Shown here: positions 8,921 through 17,123 of the stretch, piece by piece
Numbering within the stretch: the stretch's first letter is position 1
How the letters are laid out: every line of letters begins with the position of its first letter
Notes under the pieces: generated by a model
The model's input: the letters and a program-made list of their open reading frames with translations, nothing else
Told to the model about the DNA's origin: nothing
Database searches by the model: none
Made by a program: the position numbers and the translations under genes
Assembly: GCF_050946405.1 (NCBI RefSeq)
Contig: NZ_JBMNUS010000008.1
Coordinates: 124,001-188,000, forward strand
DNA: 64,000 nucleotides
Source: Pseudochelatococcus sp050946405
Lineage (GTDB): Bacteria; Pseudomonadota; Alphaproteobacteria; Rhizobiales; Beijerinckiaceae
Direction of reading: 5' to 3'

Positions 8921-9601
8921 TTACAGACTTGTATTCAAAAGTGACACAAGTTCGTCAACGATCAGTTCGTGCGCCACATCGCGAGAGAACACCGTGAAGT
9001 CGGCCAGCGCATAGACCGGATACCGCTCCTCGATCAGCCGCAGCATGGTCGCCTCGGGATCGCCCGTCTGGAGCAGCGGCCGCGTGGGGCGCTTGCGAAC
9101 GCGGCGCATCAGCGTCTCCGCGTCCGCCTTCAGCCAGACGGAAACGCCGGCCTTTGCGATGCGATCGCGCGTCTCCGGGTTGAGATAGGCGCCGCCGCCC
9201 GTGGCCAGCACCTGCGGCCCCTCCTGCAACAAGCGCTCGATCACCCGCTTCTCGCCCTCGCGAAAATGCGCTTCGCCATGCGTCGCGAACATATCGGCGA
9301 TGGACATGCCGGCCGCCGTCTCGATGGCGGTATCGGCGTCCACGAAAGGCAGTTCGAGACGCTGGGCGAGGCGGCGGCCGATGGTGCTCTTGCCGGCGCC
9401 CATCATGCCGACCAGCACGACGGGCCGCCTGCCGAGACGTGCGCGGATATGCGCCATGCGCTCCGCTTCTTCCGCCGCCGGCCGGGCAGCGCCGGCTGAA
9501 GCCGGTTCCGTGCGTTCGACGCCATCCTGCCGGAAGCGCCCTTCGGCCCCGCCGTCCGTACCTGCCGCGGGCGGCGGCCCTTCCAGTTCCGCCGCCGTCA
9601 T
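8921..9601 (-). CDS. aroK: Shikimate kinase
   Basis: Phosphorylates shikimate at the 3-hydroxyl with ATP. The 226-residue product has an N-terminal extension of about 55 residues rich in Pro, Ala and Glu, then the kinase fold: Walker A GMMGAGKSTIGRRLA, the substrate-binding FVDADTAIE, the ATGGGAYL glycine loop, and KRPTRPLL in the lid. Alphaproteobacterial AroK proteins often carry such extensions. The start at ATG 9601 has GGGAG about 8 bases upstream; an in-frame GTG at 9637 is possible. It probably shares a transcript with aroB. The 233 bases between this start and the divergent small gene at 9835 must hold promoters for both directions. Confidence 0.95.
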   Translation of the reverse strand: MTAAELEGPPPAAGTDGGAEGRFRQDGVERTEPASAGAARPAAEEAERMAHIRARLGRRPVVLVGMMGAGKSTIGRRLAQRLELPFVDADTAIETAAGMSIADMFATHGEAHFREGEKRVIERLLQEGPQVLATGGGAYLNPETRDRIAKAGVSVWLKADAETLMRRVRKRPTRPLLQTGDPEATMLRLIEERYPVYALADFTVFSRDVAHELIVDELVSLLNTSL

Positions 9602-9834
9602 TGCCGAACGCTCCCGCCCGGCCTGCCAAAGGCCCACACCTTTATGCCCTCTCTCTCCCTCCGGCGCGTTCCCGAAAGCCGCGCCTTCCGATTATATGCC
9701 GGCGACAATGCGTCAAAAGGTCATGTTTGTCGATCATCAGCCGTTTACTATCATGGAATAGAAGTTGGCACATTGCCCCGCCGGAAGATAGCCCCGACGT
9801 TTGTCGTCATCACCGTGGCGGAACAGGAGCGACC

Positions 9835-9978
9835 ATGCCGACACTCTTCCGCCTTCTCGTGATCCTGGGATTTCTCGCGGGCCTCGGCTACGCCGGCATG
9901 TTCGCGCTTGCGACGGTCTTCACTCCCGAGCAGCGCGAAATGTCGATCACGATTCCCGCCGACCGCATCGGCCGCTGA
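9835..9978 (+). CDS. Small single-span membrane protein upstream of xerD
   Basis: Forty-seven codons with a good ribosome site (AGGAGCGACC just before ATG at 9835). Residues about 5-27 are hydrophobic (FRLLVILGFLAGLGYAGMFA), followed by a short polar tail with FTPEQREM and ending DRIGR. It lies 31 bases ahead of xerD on the same strand and 233 bases from the divergent aroK. From memory, a peptide of this kind occupies the same position in several rhizobial genomes, which supports it being a real gene; no function is known to me. Confidence 0.68.
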   Translation: MPTLFRLLVILGFLAGLGYAGMFALATVFTPEQREMSITIPADRIGR

Positions 9979-10009
9979 TCTCCCTGCTTTCTTGCCCGTC
10001 AGGCCAGAC

Positions 10010-10999
10010 ATGCGTCACGTTCCTCAAAGCGAGAGCGCCCCCATCCTGCCGGAAGCGGCGGTCGCGCTCTATCTCGACATGCTCGCATCGGAGCGCGGCG
10101 CGGCGCGCAACACCCTCGACGCCTACCGCCGCGATCTCGGCGACTACACCGCCTTTCTCAAGGCGCGCCGCCTCTCCCCGGACGATGCCTCGTCGGAAAC
10201 GATTCGCGCCTTTCTCGCCGAGCTGGACGAGCGCGGCCTGAAAGCGACATCAGCCGCGCGCAAGCTTTCCGCGGTTCGCCAGTTTCACCGCTTTCTCTAC
10301 GGCGAAGGCCGTTGCCGGACGGACCCCTCCGCCGCCATAGACGGCCCCAGGCGCGGGCAGGCGCTGCCGAAGGTGCTGTCGATCGCCGAGGTCGACGGGT
10401 TGCTGGCGCAGGCGCATGCGGGGGCGGACGATACGTCGCAGCCGCTTGCCCGCCGCCTCGTCCGGGCGCGGATGGCCTGCCTGCTCGAAATGCTTTACGC
10501 CACCGGCCTGCGCGTTTCAGAGCTCGTCTCGCTGCCGGTCGCCGCCGCGCGCACCCGTGAGCGTTTCCTGATCGTGCGCGGCAAGGGCGGCAGGGAGCGT
10601 CTCGTGCCGCTCACCGACGCCGCCCGCGACGCCGCCCGCGCCTATCTCGCCCTGCGCGAAGACGTGCGGGAGGGCGCGGCGCGCACCGGCTGGCTCTTCC
10701 CCGCCGACAGCGCTTCCGGGCATCTCACCCGTCAGGCTTTCGCCCGCGATCTCAAGGATCTCGCCGTGCAGGCCGGGCTCGCGCCGGATCGCGTCAGCCC
10801 GCATGTCCTGCGGCATGCCTTCGCCAGCCACCTGCTGCATAACGGCGCGGATCTGCGCGTGGTGCAGGAATTGCTCGGCCATGCCGATATCGCCACGACG
10901 CAGATTTATACCCATGTTCTCGACGAGCGCATGAAGGCGATGGTGCGCGATCTGCATCCGCTCGCGGACGCGCCGGCGCCCGATTCGGGCCGGGCCTGA
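10010..10999 (+). CDS. xerD: Site-specific tyrosine recombinase XerD
   Basis: With XerC it resolves chromosome dimers at dif, activated by FtsK at the division septum; ftsK is present at 40168-43362. The 329 residues comprise an N-terminal SAM-like DNA-binding domain (about 15-110) and a catalytic domain with the tyrosine-recombinase residues in order: arginine in YATGLRVSELV, lysine in VRGKGGRERLVPL, HVLRHAFASHLL (H-x-x-R), GADLRVVQELLGHADI, and the nucleophile in TTQIYTHV. XerD rather than XerC is chosen from its place beside aroK, as in other alphaproteobacteria. The start at 10010 (MRHVPQ) precedes the SAM-like domain by a normal distance. Confidence 0.9.
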   Translation: MRHVPQSESAPILPEAAVALYLDMLASERGAARNTLDAYRRDLGDYTAFLKARRLSPDDASSETIRAFLAELDERGLKATSAARKLSAVRQFHRFLYGEGRCRTDPSAAIDGPRRGQALPKVLSIAEVDGLLAQAHAGADDTSQPLARRLVRARMACLLEMLYATGLRVSELVSLPVAAARTRERFLIVRGKGGRERLVPLTDAARDAARAYLALREDVREGAARTGWLFPADSASGHLTRQAFARDLKDLAVQAGLAPDRVSPHVLRHAFASHLLHNGADLRVVQELLGHADIATTQIYTHVLDERMKAMVRDLHPLADAPAPDSGRA

Positions 11000-11211
11000 A
11001 ATTTTGCGGCCAAGCTTGATATTGCGCGCGGCCCCGCCCGCATGCCATTCTGGCGCCTGCAAGCGAGCGGGCTGTCATCTGTTCGGAACATTTGTAGGTC
11101 CATAAGCTATCGGCGGTCGTTGCGGCGCGCCTCGCATCAGGAATTGACAGAGCCGGTCCGCATATTGCCGCGCGGCCGGACGCAGGACGAAAAGACAGGC
11201 CCGAGGAGATT

Positions 11212-12537
11212 ATGGCAGGCGTTGAAGCTGGGTGGACCGACGTCATCGGACTGACGGCGGTTATTTTTCTCGTTCTCGCCAACGGATTTTTCGTCGCCGC
11301 GGAATTTTCCCTCGTGGCCATCCGGCGCAGCCGGGTGGCGGAACTCGTCTCCGCGGGCCGGCGCAACGCTTCCGCGCTGCAAAAAGCCGTCGATCACCTC
11401 GACGGCAACCTGGCCGCCACGCAACTCGGCATCACCATCTCGTCGCTGGCGCTCGGGTGGATCGGCGAGCCGGCGCTGGCCCATCTCATCGAGCCGCTGC
11501 TCGTCTCGCTTCCCGGCAATATGGCTTCCGCCGGGGCGCACACGATTGCGGTGATCATTTCCTTCACCATCATCACGGCGCTGCATATCGTGCTCGGCGA
11601 GCTTGCGCCCAAGAGCCTCGCGTTGCAGCGCAGCGAGGCGACGGCGCTTGCCATCGTGCGCCCGCTCTCGATTTTCCAGCTTTTTTTCCGCCCCGCGATC
11701 GTGACGCTGAACGGCATGGGCAACCTCGTGCTCAGGCTGGCGGGCCTGCGCGGCGGCGAGGATCAGGCGTCGAACTACTCGCCGGAGGAGCTGAAGCTGC
11801 TGATGGCGGCCAGCCAGCGCGCCGGTATTCTCCAGCAGGCGCAGCTCGAGGTGGTGGAGCGCGTGATCAATCTCAGCAACCGGCGCATCGGCGATTTCAT
11901 GACGCCGCGTCTGGATATCGAGTGGATCGACGCCGACGATCCGCCGGAGGAAATACTCAAGACGATTCGCGAATGCCGCCATGCGCAGTTGCTGGTCAGC
12001 CGGGGCGAGCTTGACGAGGTGGTCGGCATCGTCCTCAAGGAAGACCTGCTCGACAGCGCTCTCGACCATGCGCCCATCGATGTCGCGCGGCTCGCGCGCG
12101 AGCCGCTCGTGGTTCACGAGGCGACGCCGTTCCTGCGCATTCTCGACCAGTTCAAGCAGCGGCCGGTGCGGCTGGCCGTGATCGTGGACGAGTACGGCGG
12201 CGTGGAGGGCATCGTCACCCAGACGGATCTGCTCGAGGCCATCGCCGGAGAGCTGCCGGGCGTCGACGACGGCGAGCCCTCCGTGGTGGAGCGCGCCGAC
12301 GGTTCGCTGCTGATCGATGGCATGATGCCCGCGCATGAGGCGTTCGACCGCCTCGGTCTGCGGGACCTGCCCAACGGCGGCGACTTTCACACCATCGCCG
12401 GCTTCGTGCTGCACGAACTCGGCCGCATCCCTTCCGTGGGCGACACTGTGGATTGGCAGGACTGGCGCCTTGAAGTCGTGGACATGGACGGCCGGCGCGT
12501 CGACAAGCTGCTCGCCACCCGGATCGGCGCGGGCTGA
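11212..12537 (+). CDS. CNNM/HlyC-CorC family transporter (hemolysin-like, CBS-pair protein)
   Basis: A 441-residue membrane protein with the standard order: an N-terminal CNNM (DUF21) domain with three to four membrane segments (about 1-195, including NGFFVAAEFSLVAIRRSR and AATQLGITISSLALGW), a CBS pair (about 215-335, with DFMTPRLDIEWIDADD and RLAVIVDEYGGVEGIVTQTD), and a CorC_HlyC domain at the end (HTIAGFVLHELGRIP). Proteins of this family are linked to magnesium or cobalt efflux; the hemolysin name is historical. The start at 11212 follows GAGGAG. The 212 bases upstream, after xerD, presumably hold its promoter. A second protein with CBS and CorC domains lies at the right edge of the window. 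Confidence 0.9.
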   Translation: MAGVEAGWTDVIGLTAVIFLVLANGFFVAAEFSLVAIRRSRVAELVSAGRRNASALQKAVDHLDGNLAATQLGITISSLALGWIGEPALAHLIEPLLVSLPGNMASAGAHTIAVIISFTIITALHIVLGELAPKSLALQRSEATALAIVRPLSIFQLFFRPAIVTLNGMGNLVLRLAGLRGGEDQASNYSPEELKLLMAASQRAGILQQAQLEVVERVINLSNRRIGDFMTPRLDIEWIDADDPPEEILKTIRECRHAQLLVSRGELDEVVGIVLKEDLLDSALDHAPIDVARLAREPLVVHEATPFLRILDQFKQRPVRLAVIVDEYGGVEGIVTQTDLLEAIAGELPGVDDGEPSVVERADGSLLIDGMMPAHEAFDRLGLRDLPNGGDFHTIAGFVLHELGRIPSVGDTVDWQDWRLEVVDMDGRRVDKLLATRIGAG

Positions 12538-12603
12538 CCGGCAAACATATTGACTTGTAAACAAAAAGACGGGGCGGCGGATTACGTTTGAATCTCCGTC
12601 GCG

Positions 12604-13788
12604 CTATTTGCCGCCGCCGGTGAGCCAGCGCCCGACATCGGGCCATATCCGCCTGTTGGTGTTTGCGCCGATGAATAGGCCGAGATGGTTGCTCGGCGCG
12701 ACGATCTTGCGAATGTCCGCCGCCGGTGTGCCGATGAGTCTTTCGGCGGCGAAAAGCTGCTCGCTGGCGACGACTTCATCCTGTTCGGCCGCGATGAGAA
12801 ACACCGGCGCACGCACGCGCGCCAGATCCACCGGCACGCCGAGCACCGTGAATTGTCCGTTGGCGAGGCCGTTGCGCTTGAGCAGCCGGTCCACGACCTC
12901 CAGAAAATAGCGGCCCGGCATGTCGTTGGTGGACCAGAACCAGCGGCTGAACCGTCCGGCGAGCGCCGCGCGCGCGTCCTGCGGCGTGTCCGCGGCCAAT
13001 TGCAGCGACCTGAATATGAAATCGTCGTTGATGCCCGCCGGCGCCCAGAAGCGCAGGAAGCGCGCGCCCTCGACGATTCCGTGGTTGAGCGCGACCAGCC
13101 GCTCTATGACGGGAAGCGGAATCCTTTCCGCCAAGGTCGTCAGCCGCGTGGTTCTCGCCGAGAGATCGATCGGCGCGCCGACGAGCACCAGCTTGGCCAC
13201 CTTGTCGGGGAAACGGGCGGCGTAGGCCAGCGCCATCCAGCCGCCCTGACACAGGCCGATGAGATTGACGGGCGGGCCGAGATGATCGACGATCACGTTG
13301 AGATCGCAGAAATAAGAGTCCAGCGACTTGTATCGCATCTCTCCGGTCGCGGACCGCCAGTCGATGACGGAAAGGCCCGGCACGCCCGCGCCGATGAGGC
13401 TGGCGACGACGCTGTGATCCGGCGCGAAATCCGCGATGAGGGGGCGCACGGACGCCAGCGGCGTGCAGATCAGCGTGGCCTGACCGCCCGGCGGCCGCGA
13501 AGAGGCATCCGGCGGCGGCGCGAAGGAGCGCAGCGTCATGGCCTCCAGTTCCAGCGTCACCGTGTGATCGGTGGTCCAGTCCGGCGGGGCCGGCGTCTCC
13601 TGCGCGATTTCGCCGGTGGCCAGTTCGGTGAGATTTTTCGCCACGGTCGACGCCATCCAGCCGGATGCGTCGATGGCAAGGGCGCTCCACAACAGGGGCA
13701 GCCGGAACAGACCGAACGGCGCGACGGACATCGGACGCGCATCATCCGGCTCTGGACGGAAACGGTGCTTCGTCGCCTCCACCGCCAT
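12604..13788 (-). CDS. Alpha/beta-hydrolase related to polyhydroxyalkanoate synthase (Cys nucleophile)
   Basis: A 394-residue alpha/beta-hydrolase. The nucleophile elbow reads NLIGLCQGGWMALAYAARF, so the catalytic residue is cysteine in G-x-C-x-G-G, the PHA-synthase form of the lipase box. The expected acid is in AAEQDEVVASEQ and the histidine in PSNHLGLF. It is much shorter than class I PhaC (about 590 residues) and lacks most of the PhaC N-terminal domain. It could be a PHA-synthase-like acyltransferase or a depolymerase-like hydrolase. The start at 13788 (MAVEATKH) is preferred over 13812 because GGGAGGC lies directly upstream. It converges on the CorC gene with a 66-base gap. Confidence 0.7.
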   Translation of the reverse strand: MAVEATKHRFRPEPDDARPMSVAPFGLFRLPLLWSALAIDASGWMASTVAKNLTELATGEIAQETPAPPDWTTDHTVTLELEAMTLRSFAPPPDASSRPPGGQATLICTPLASVRPLIADFAPDHSVVASLIGAGVPGLSVIDWRSATGEMRYKSLDSYFCDLNVIVDHLGPPVNLIGLCQGGWMALAYAARFPDKVAKLVLVGAPIDLSARTTRLTTLAERIPLPVIERLVALNHGIVEGARFLRFWAPAGINDDFIFRSLQLAADTPQDARAALAGRFSRWFWSTNDMPGRYFLEVVDRLLKRNGLANGQFTVLGVPVDLARVRAPVFLIAAEQDEVVASEQLFAAERLIGTPAADIRKIVAPSNHLGLFIGANTNRRIWPDVGRWLTGGGK

Positions 13789-13903
13789 GCCTCCCTCGCA
13801 TGCCTCCCTCATTCATCAGGCGGCGAACGCCGTCAGGTCCTGGCGCGCGCCGTCCCGATGTCCGGTTCCGGCATCTGCTCATGCGGCTGGGCGCATTTGC
13901 ATT

Positions 13904-13934
13904 TGCCATAACCTTCAGGGGTTATCTTATGGCA
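13904..13934. terminator. Inverted repeat, putative terminator or operator
   Basis: Arms TGCCATAACC (13904-13913) and GGTTAT...TGGCA (13920-13934) pair through ATAACC/GGTTAT with a short loop; the outer TGCC/GGCA bases pair if a small bulge is allowed. It lies 50 bases past the stop of the coiled-coil gene and ahead of the PHA-synthase-like gene, both on the minus strand. There is no long T run, so termination is not certain. Confidence 0.35.
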
Positions 13935-13983
13935 TGTCCTGTAAAGGGAAGATAGCCCGTGCGACCGTTCGTCCGCCCCCGCC

Positions 13984-16878
13984 TCAGGCGCGCATCCGCT
14001 GGTGCTGCTCCATTTCGTCGTCCTGCTGCGCCTCGGTCTCCGATCTCAGCGTGATCACGGCATCCATGATCTCGGCGACCTGCAATGCAATTCGCTGTGC
14101 GTGCTGTTTCACGGCCGGCGATTCGCGGTCTCCGTAGACCGCCGCCGGACGCCCCGCGCCGTCGTCCAGTATTTGCGTGGCCCGCTCCTCGGCCGTCGCC
14201 CCCCAATGCCATTGGCGGTTGCCGGACTTCTTGATCTGGTCGAACTCCTCGCCGAGGCTTTCGAGAATGCTGTCGAACAGGGTCTGGAAAAGGGTGCTGG
14301 CGGTTGCGGTGCTTTGCGTCCTCGTCGTTTCGGTATCGGTCGCGGCGGCCGACACGAGCGCGTCGTACTCGGTTTCCTTGGCCGCGAGCTGCGTGTCGAT
14401 CGTGGCGATCGAGGTATTATAGATCCTGATCTGGTTGTTCAGCGCGGTGATCTCGCTCTGGAGCGTGTTTTTCTGTGAGGTGAGCGTGGTAATTGCCGCG
14501 TTGGCCTCGCCGATGGCGGCGGTGGCGGCGTTGCGCTGGTTTTCGAGCAGCAGGCGCGTGTCGTTCGCCGCGTCGATGGCGTCGATCTCGGCCTGAAGCG
14601 ATGCGGCGTCCGTTTGCAGCGTTGCAAGCTGTGCTTCCAGCGCCGGCCGCCCGGCCGCCCTTGCATCGATGGCGTCGATCTCGGCCTGAAGCGATGCGGC
14701 GTCCGTTTGCAGCGCCGCAAGCTGTTCTTCAAGCGTCAGCCGTTCGGCGCTTCCGGGTTCCAGCGCATCGATTTCAGCCTCAAGGGAGACGCTCCGGGCT
14801 TGCAGCGCATCGAGCTGGCCCGCCAGTTCCGCCCGCGTGCCGCTTTCCGCGTCGATGGCGGCGATATCGGCGAGCACGGTCGCGGTCTGCGCGTCCACCG
14901 TTTCGAGCTGGTTGGCGAGCGCCTGCCGCGCGCTGGCGCCCGCGTCGATGCTGTCGATCTCGGTTTGGAGCGTGGCGATGCTCGTATCCATCGCGGCGAT
15001 CTGGTATTCGAGACTATAGATCGTGTTGGCGACCGTGTCGTCGCCGAACGCCACGATCGCGCTCTCAAGGGGCGCGACGAGCCCGCTCAGGGCATCCGCG
15101 ACCGACGAATACCCGAGCAGGGTCGATGTCCTGTCGGCAATGAATTCGCCGTCGTTCACGTTCGCCAGATGGTTCGTCAGGCTCTCCGCCGAATTCGAGA
15201 GCAAGGACGCCGCATTCTCGCCAAACTCCAGAACCCGTGCGGATACGCCGTCCGCCGCGGTCTCGTCGTCGACATCCATTCCGAGGATCGTCGCCATGGC
15301 GTCGTAAGCTTCGGCGAGCGCGTCGATTTCCGCTTGCAGCGCCTCGGCTTCGGAAAGGCCGCTCGTATCCGGCAGCGCGGATAGCTTGCCCTCCAGCAGC
15401 GCAACCAGGTCCTGCAACGCCGCGATGTCGTCCGCGTAGGCTTCCTGCGCCGCCTGCGCGGCCTCGTCGTCGATCTCGCCCGGCTCCTCCCCGTCGTCGG
15501 CGTCGTCCAGCTCGGGATTATCCCGTTCCGACTGAAGCGCGGCGATACCGGCGTTCAGCTCGTCGATCGCCTGCTGGAGCGCGGTGCTGGCGGAATAGCT
15601 GTCGTAGCTCATCAGGGTGGCCATGTTGGCCTGCGTTTTCGACACCGTGTCGAAAAGCGCGCTCACGACGAGGCGCAGGCCCTCGGCCGCGCCAGGATCG
15701 ATGAAGGCTTCGTCCGCGGGATCGGTTTCGCCGGCACCGTCCTCGATCTCGTCCTCATCGCTCTCGTCGGCGCCTCTCAGCGCCGTCAGTTGGCTGTCCA
15801 GCAGGGTGGCGAGTCTCTCCAGCGTCTCGATCTGCTTTTTCAGGATCGTTTCGCCGCTGATCTCATAGACGATATCGGATTCGTCGGAATCCCCTTCCTC
15901 TTCCGTCTCGCCCGTCCCTTCGCTTTCGCCGGTCTCCTCGTCGCCGGTGCTTTCGAGCCCGATCCGCAGGGCGTCGGTCGCCGATTGCACCGCCGTGTGG
16001 AAGGCTTCCAGCGTTTGCACGGCGCCCGCTTCGGGGTCTATGGCGAGATCGGCGACGGCGGTTTCCAGCGCCGGCTTCAGCGCCGAGAGCACGGCGATCT
16101 GTTCCTGAAGCGCCCTGCGGGCGGTGTCGTTTTCCGCGCCCTCGCCCAGCGCGGCGAGTTCCGCCGAAAGCTGCGTCAGCGAGGCGTCGATGGCATCTGT
16201 GATCGATTGCAGCGAATCCCCGGCGTCGATGTTCCGCGCTTCCTCCAGCGCGTCGAGCTCCGCCTGCAACGTGGCGCGGCTCGTCGTGAGTCCGTCGAGC
16301 TGCGCTTGCAGGGTATCGCGCGCGCTCACGTCTCCACCCGCGTCGAGCGCGGCCAGCGCGCTGTCGAGGTTCGCGATGAGCGCGTTCTGCTCGTTGATGA
16401 CCTGCCGCTTGGCGGCGATCTGGCTTTCAACCGTGTTTTTCTGGTTGCTCTTGCTGTTGACGGAATCCTGCAAGGTATCGCGCGGCGTCGCATATCCCTC
16501 GCGCTGGGCTTCGAGAGCGGCGACTTCATCCTCGAGCTTTTGCATCTTCGCCGTGGATGCCACCGTCGTCTCGATGGTCTGCCTGATGCGGGCGCTCAGG
16601 GAAATGGTGTGGGCCTTGTCGAGCTCGCCGCGCAGCGCCTCGTTTTCCGCCAGCACCTCGGCGACGCTGACGCCGAGGTCGCTGGTGCCGGTCGGCGAGC
16701 GGATGCTGACCGCGGCGGTCGGGATGGACCAGGAGAAGGTGGAATCGGGCACCTGGTATTGCGTCGTCGACACGGAGGCCGACGATCCCGAGGCGGAAGG
16801 GACGACGACGCTTTCCGGCTCTTCGGTGGTTGCGGCAATCGTGACGGGGGCGCTGCCGGAAACGACGGTGGTCGACAT
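13984..16878 (-). CDS. Large leaderless coiled-coil protein, candidate type III secretion substrate
   Basis: A 964-residue acidic protein I do not recognise as a whole. Residues 1-60 are Ser/Thr/Val-rich and lack a signal peptide. The bulk is heptad-type helix rich in Ala, Glu, Leu and Gln (units such as LEAQLATLQTDAASLQAEID and LQAQLDGL), broken by acidic low-complexity stretches (ETEEEGDSDESD and DEDEIEDGAGE). The C-terminus (about 870-964) changes character, with GNRQWHWGATAEERATQILD and a Gln/Glu-rich tail. No membrane span is evident. A 31-codon unit is duplicated near 14573-14714. The start at 16878 has GGAG 9 bases upstream; 16917 is a poorer alternative. It faces the translocon-like operon across 245 bases, suggesting a shared regulatory region. 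It could be an effector or a structural part; other coiled-coil roles cannot be excluded. Confidence 0.6.
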   Translation of the reverse strand: MSTTVVSGSAPVTIAATTEEPESVVVPSASGSSASVSTTQYQVPDSTFSWSIPTAAVSIRSPTGTSDLGVSVAEVLAENEALRGELDKAHTISLSARIRQTIETTVASTAKMQKLEDEVAALEAQREGYATPRDTLQDSVNSKSNQKNTVESQIAAKRQVINEQNALIANLDSALAALDAGGDVSARDTLQAQLDGLTTSRATLQAELDALEEARNIDAGDSLQSITDAIDASLTQLSAELAALGEGAENDTARRALQEQIAVLSALKPALETAVADLAIDPEAGAVQTLEAFHTAVQSATDALRIGLESTGDEETGESEGTGETEEEGDSDESDIVYEISGETILKKQIETLERLATLLDSQLTALRGADESDEDEIEDGAGETDPADEAFIDPGAAEGLRLVVSALFDTVSKTQANMATLMSYDSYSASTALQQAIDELNAGIAALQSERDNPELDDADDGEEPGEIDDEAAQAAQEAYADDIAALQDLVALLEGKLSALPDTSGLSEAEALQAEIDALAEAYDAMATILGMDVDDETAADGVSARVLEFGENAASLLSNSAESLTNHLANVNDGEFIADRTSTLLGYSSVADALSGLVAPLESAIVAFGDDTVANTIYSLEYQIAAMDTSIATLQTEIDSIDAGASARQALANQLETVDAQTATVLADIAAIDAESGTRAELAGQLDALQARSVSLEAEIDALEPGSAERLTLEEQLAALQTDAASLQAEIDAIDARAAGRPALEAQLATLQTDAASLQAEIDAIDAANDTRLLLENQRNAATAAIGEANAAITTLTSQKNTLQSEITALNNQIRIYNTSIATIDTQLAAKETEYDALVSAAATDTETTRTQSTATASTLFQTLFDSILESLGEEFDQIKKSGNRQWHWGATAEERATQILDDGAGRPAAVYGDRESPAVKQHAQRIALQVAEIMDAVITLRSETEAQQDDEMEQHQRMRA
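14573..14714 (-). repeat. Tandem duplication of 93 bp inside the coiled-coil gene
   Basis: A 49-base block is identical at 14573-14621 and 14666-14714, offset by 93 bases (31 codons). Each copy encodes the same TDAASLQAEIDAID unit, so the coil was lengthened by a recent in-frame duplication. Similar but diverged units lie on both sides. Confidence 0.85.
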
Positions 16879-17123
16879 GATCGGTCTCCAGTATCGGGCG
16901 AGATTGGCCGACGGCACGGCCTTCCTTGTCCGCCATTATGCATGCGCGCCCCGCTCTCCCTGTGCCGAATATCACGCCCGGACGTTGCAAGCCGCCTGTG
17001 ACGTTCGGCACAGGGCGCGGGCCGGGCAATCGCTATGGTCCGGGAACGGTTGATCGCAAGGACCATCGGCAAGAACCGCCAGCAAGAACCGCCAGCAAGA
17101 ACCGCCGGCTAAGGACCATCCGC
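16879..17123. promoter_or_regulatory. Divergent intergenic region between coiled-coil gene and T3SS-like operon
   Basis: These 245 bases separate two divergent starts and should contain both promoters. No confident -35/-10 pair or known operator was recognised. The right part (17058-17120) holds a triple 13-bp tandem repeat flanked by copies of AAGGACCATC, the second of which is the ribosome-site region of the gene at 17124. Confidence 0.4.
17069..17107 (+). repeat. Three tandem copies of a 13-bp unit upstream of 17124
   Basis: GCAAGAACCGCCA occurs at 17069, 17082 and 17095 (last base differs in the third copy). The array is bracketed by direct copies of AAGGACCATC at 17058 and 17111. The unit number may vary between strains and alter the spacing from promoter to start. 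Confidence 0.85.

Noticed and set aside
12604..13788. Intracellular PHA depolymerase
   Set aside because: The cysteine elbow G-x-C-x-G-G fits the synthase type better; depolymerase cannot be excluded, so only a general call was made.
15790..17001. A 403-codon plus-strand frame over the coiled-coil gene
   Set aside because: The minus-strand frame has a ribosome site and clean heptads; the plus frame is arginine-rich and repetitive, as expected for a shadow of coiled coil.
17069..17107. A CRISPR array
   Set aside because: The 13-bp repeats are directly adjacent without spacers.
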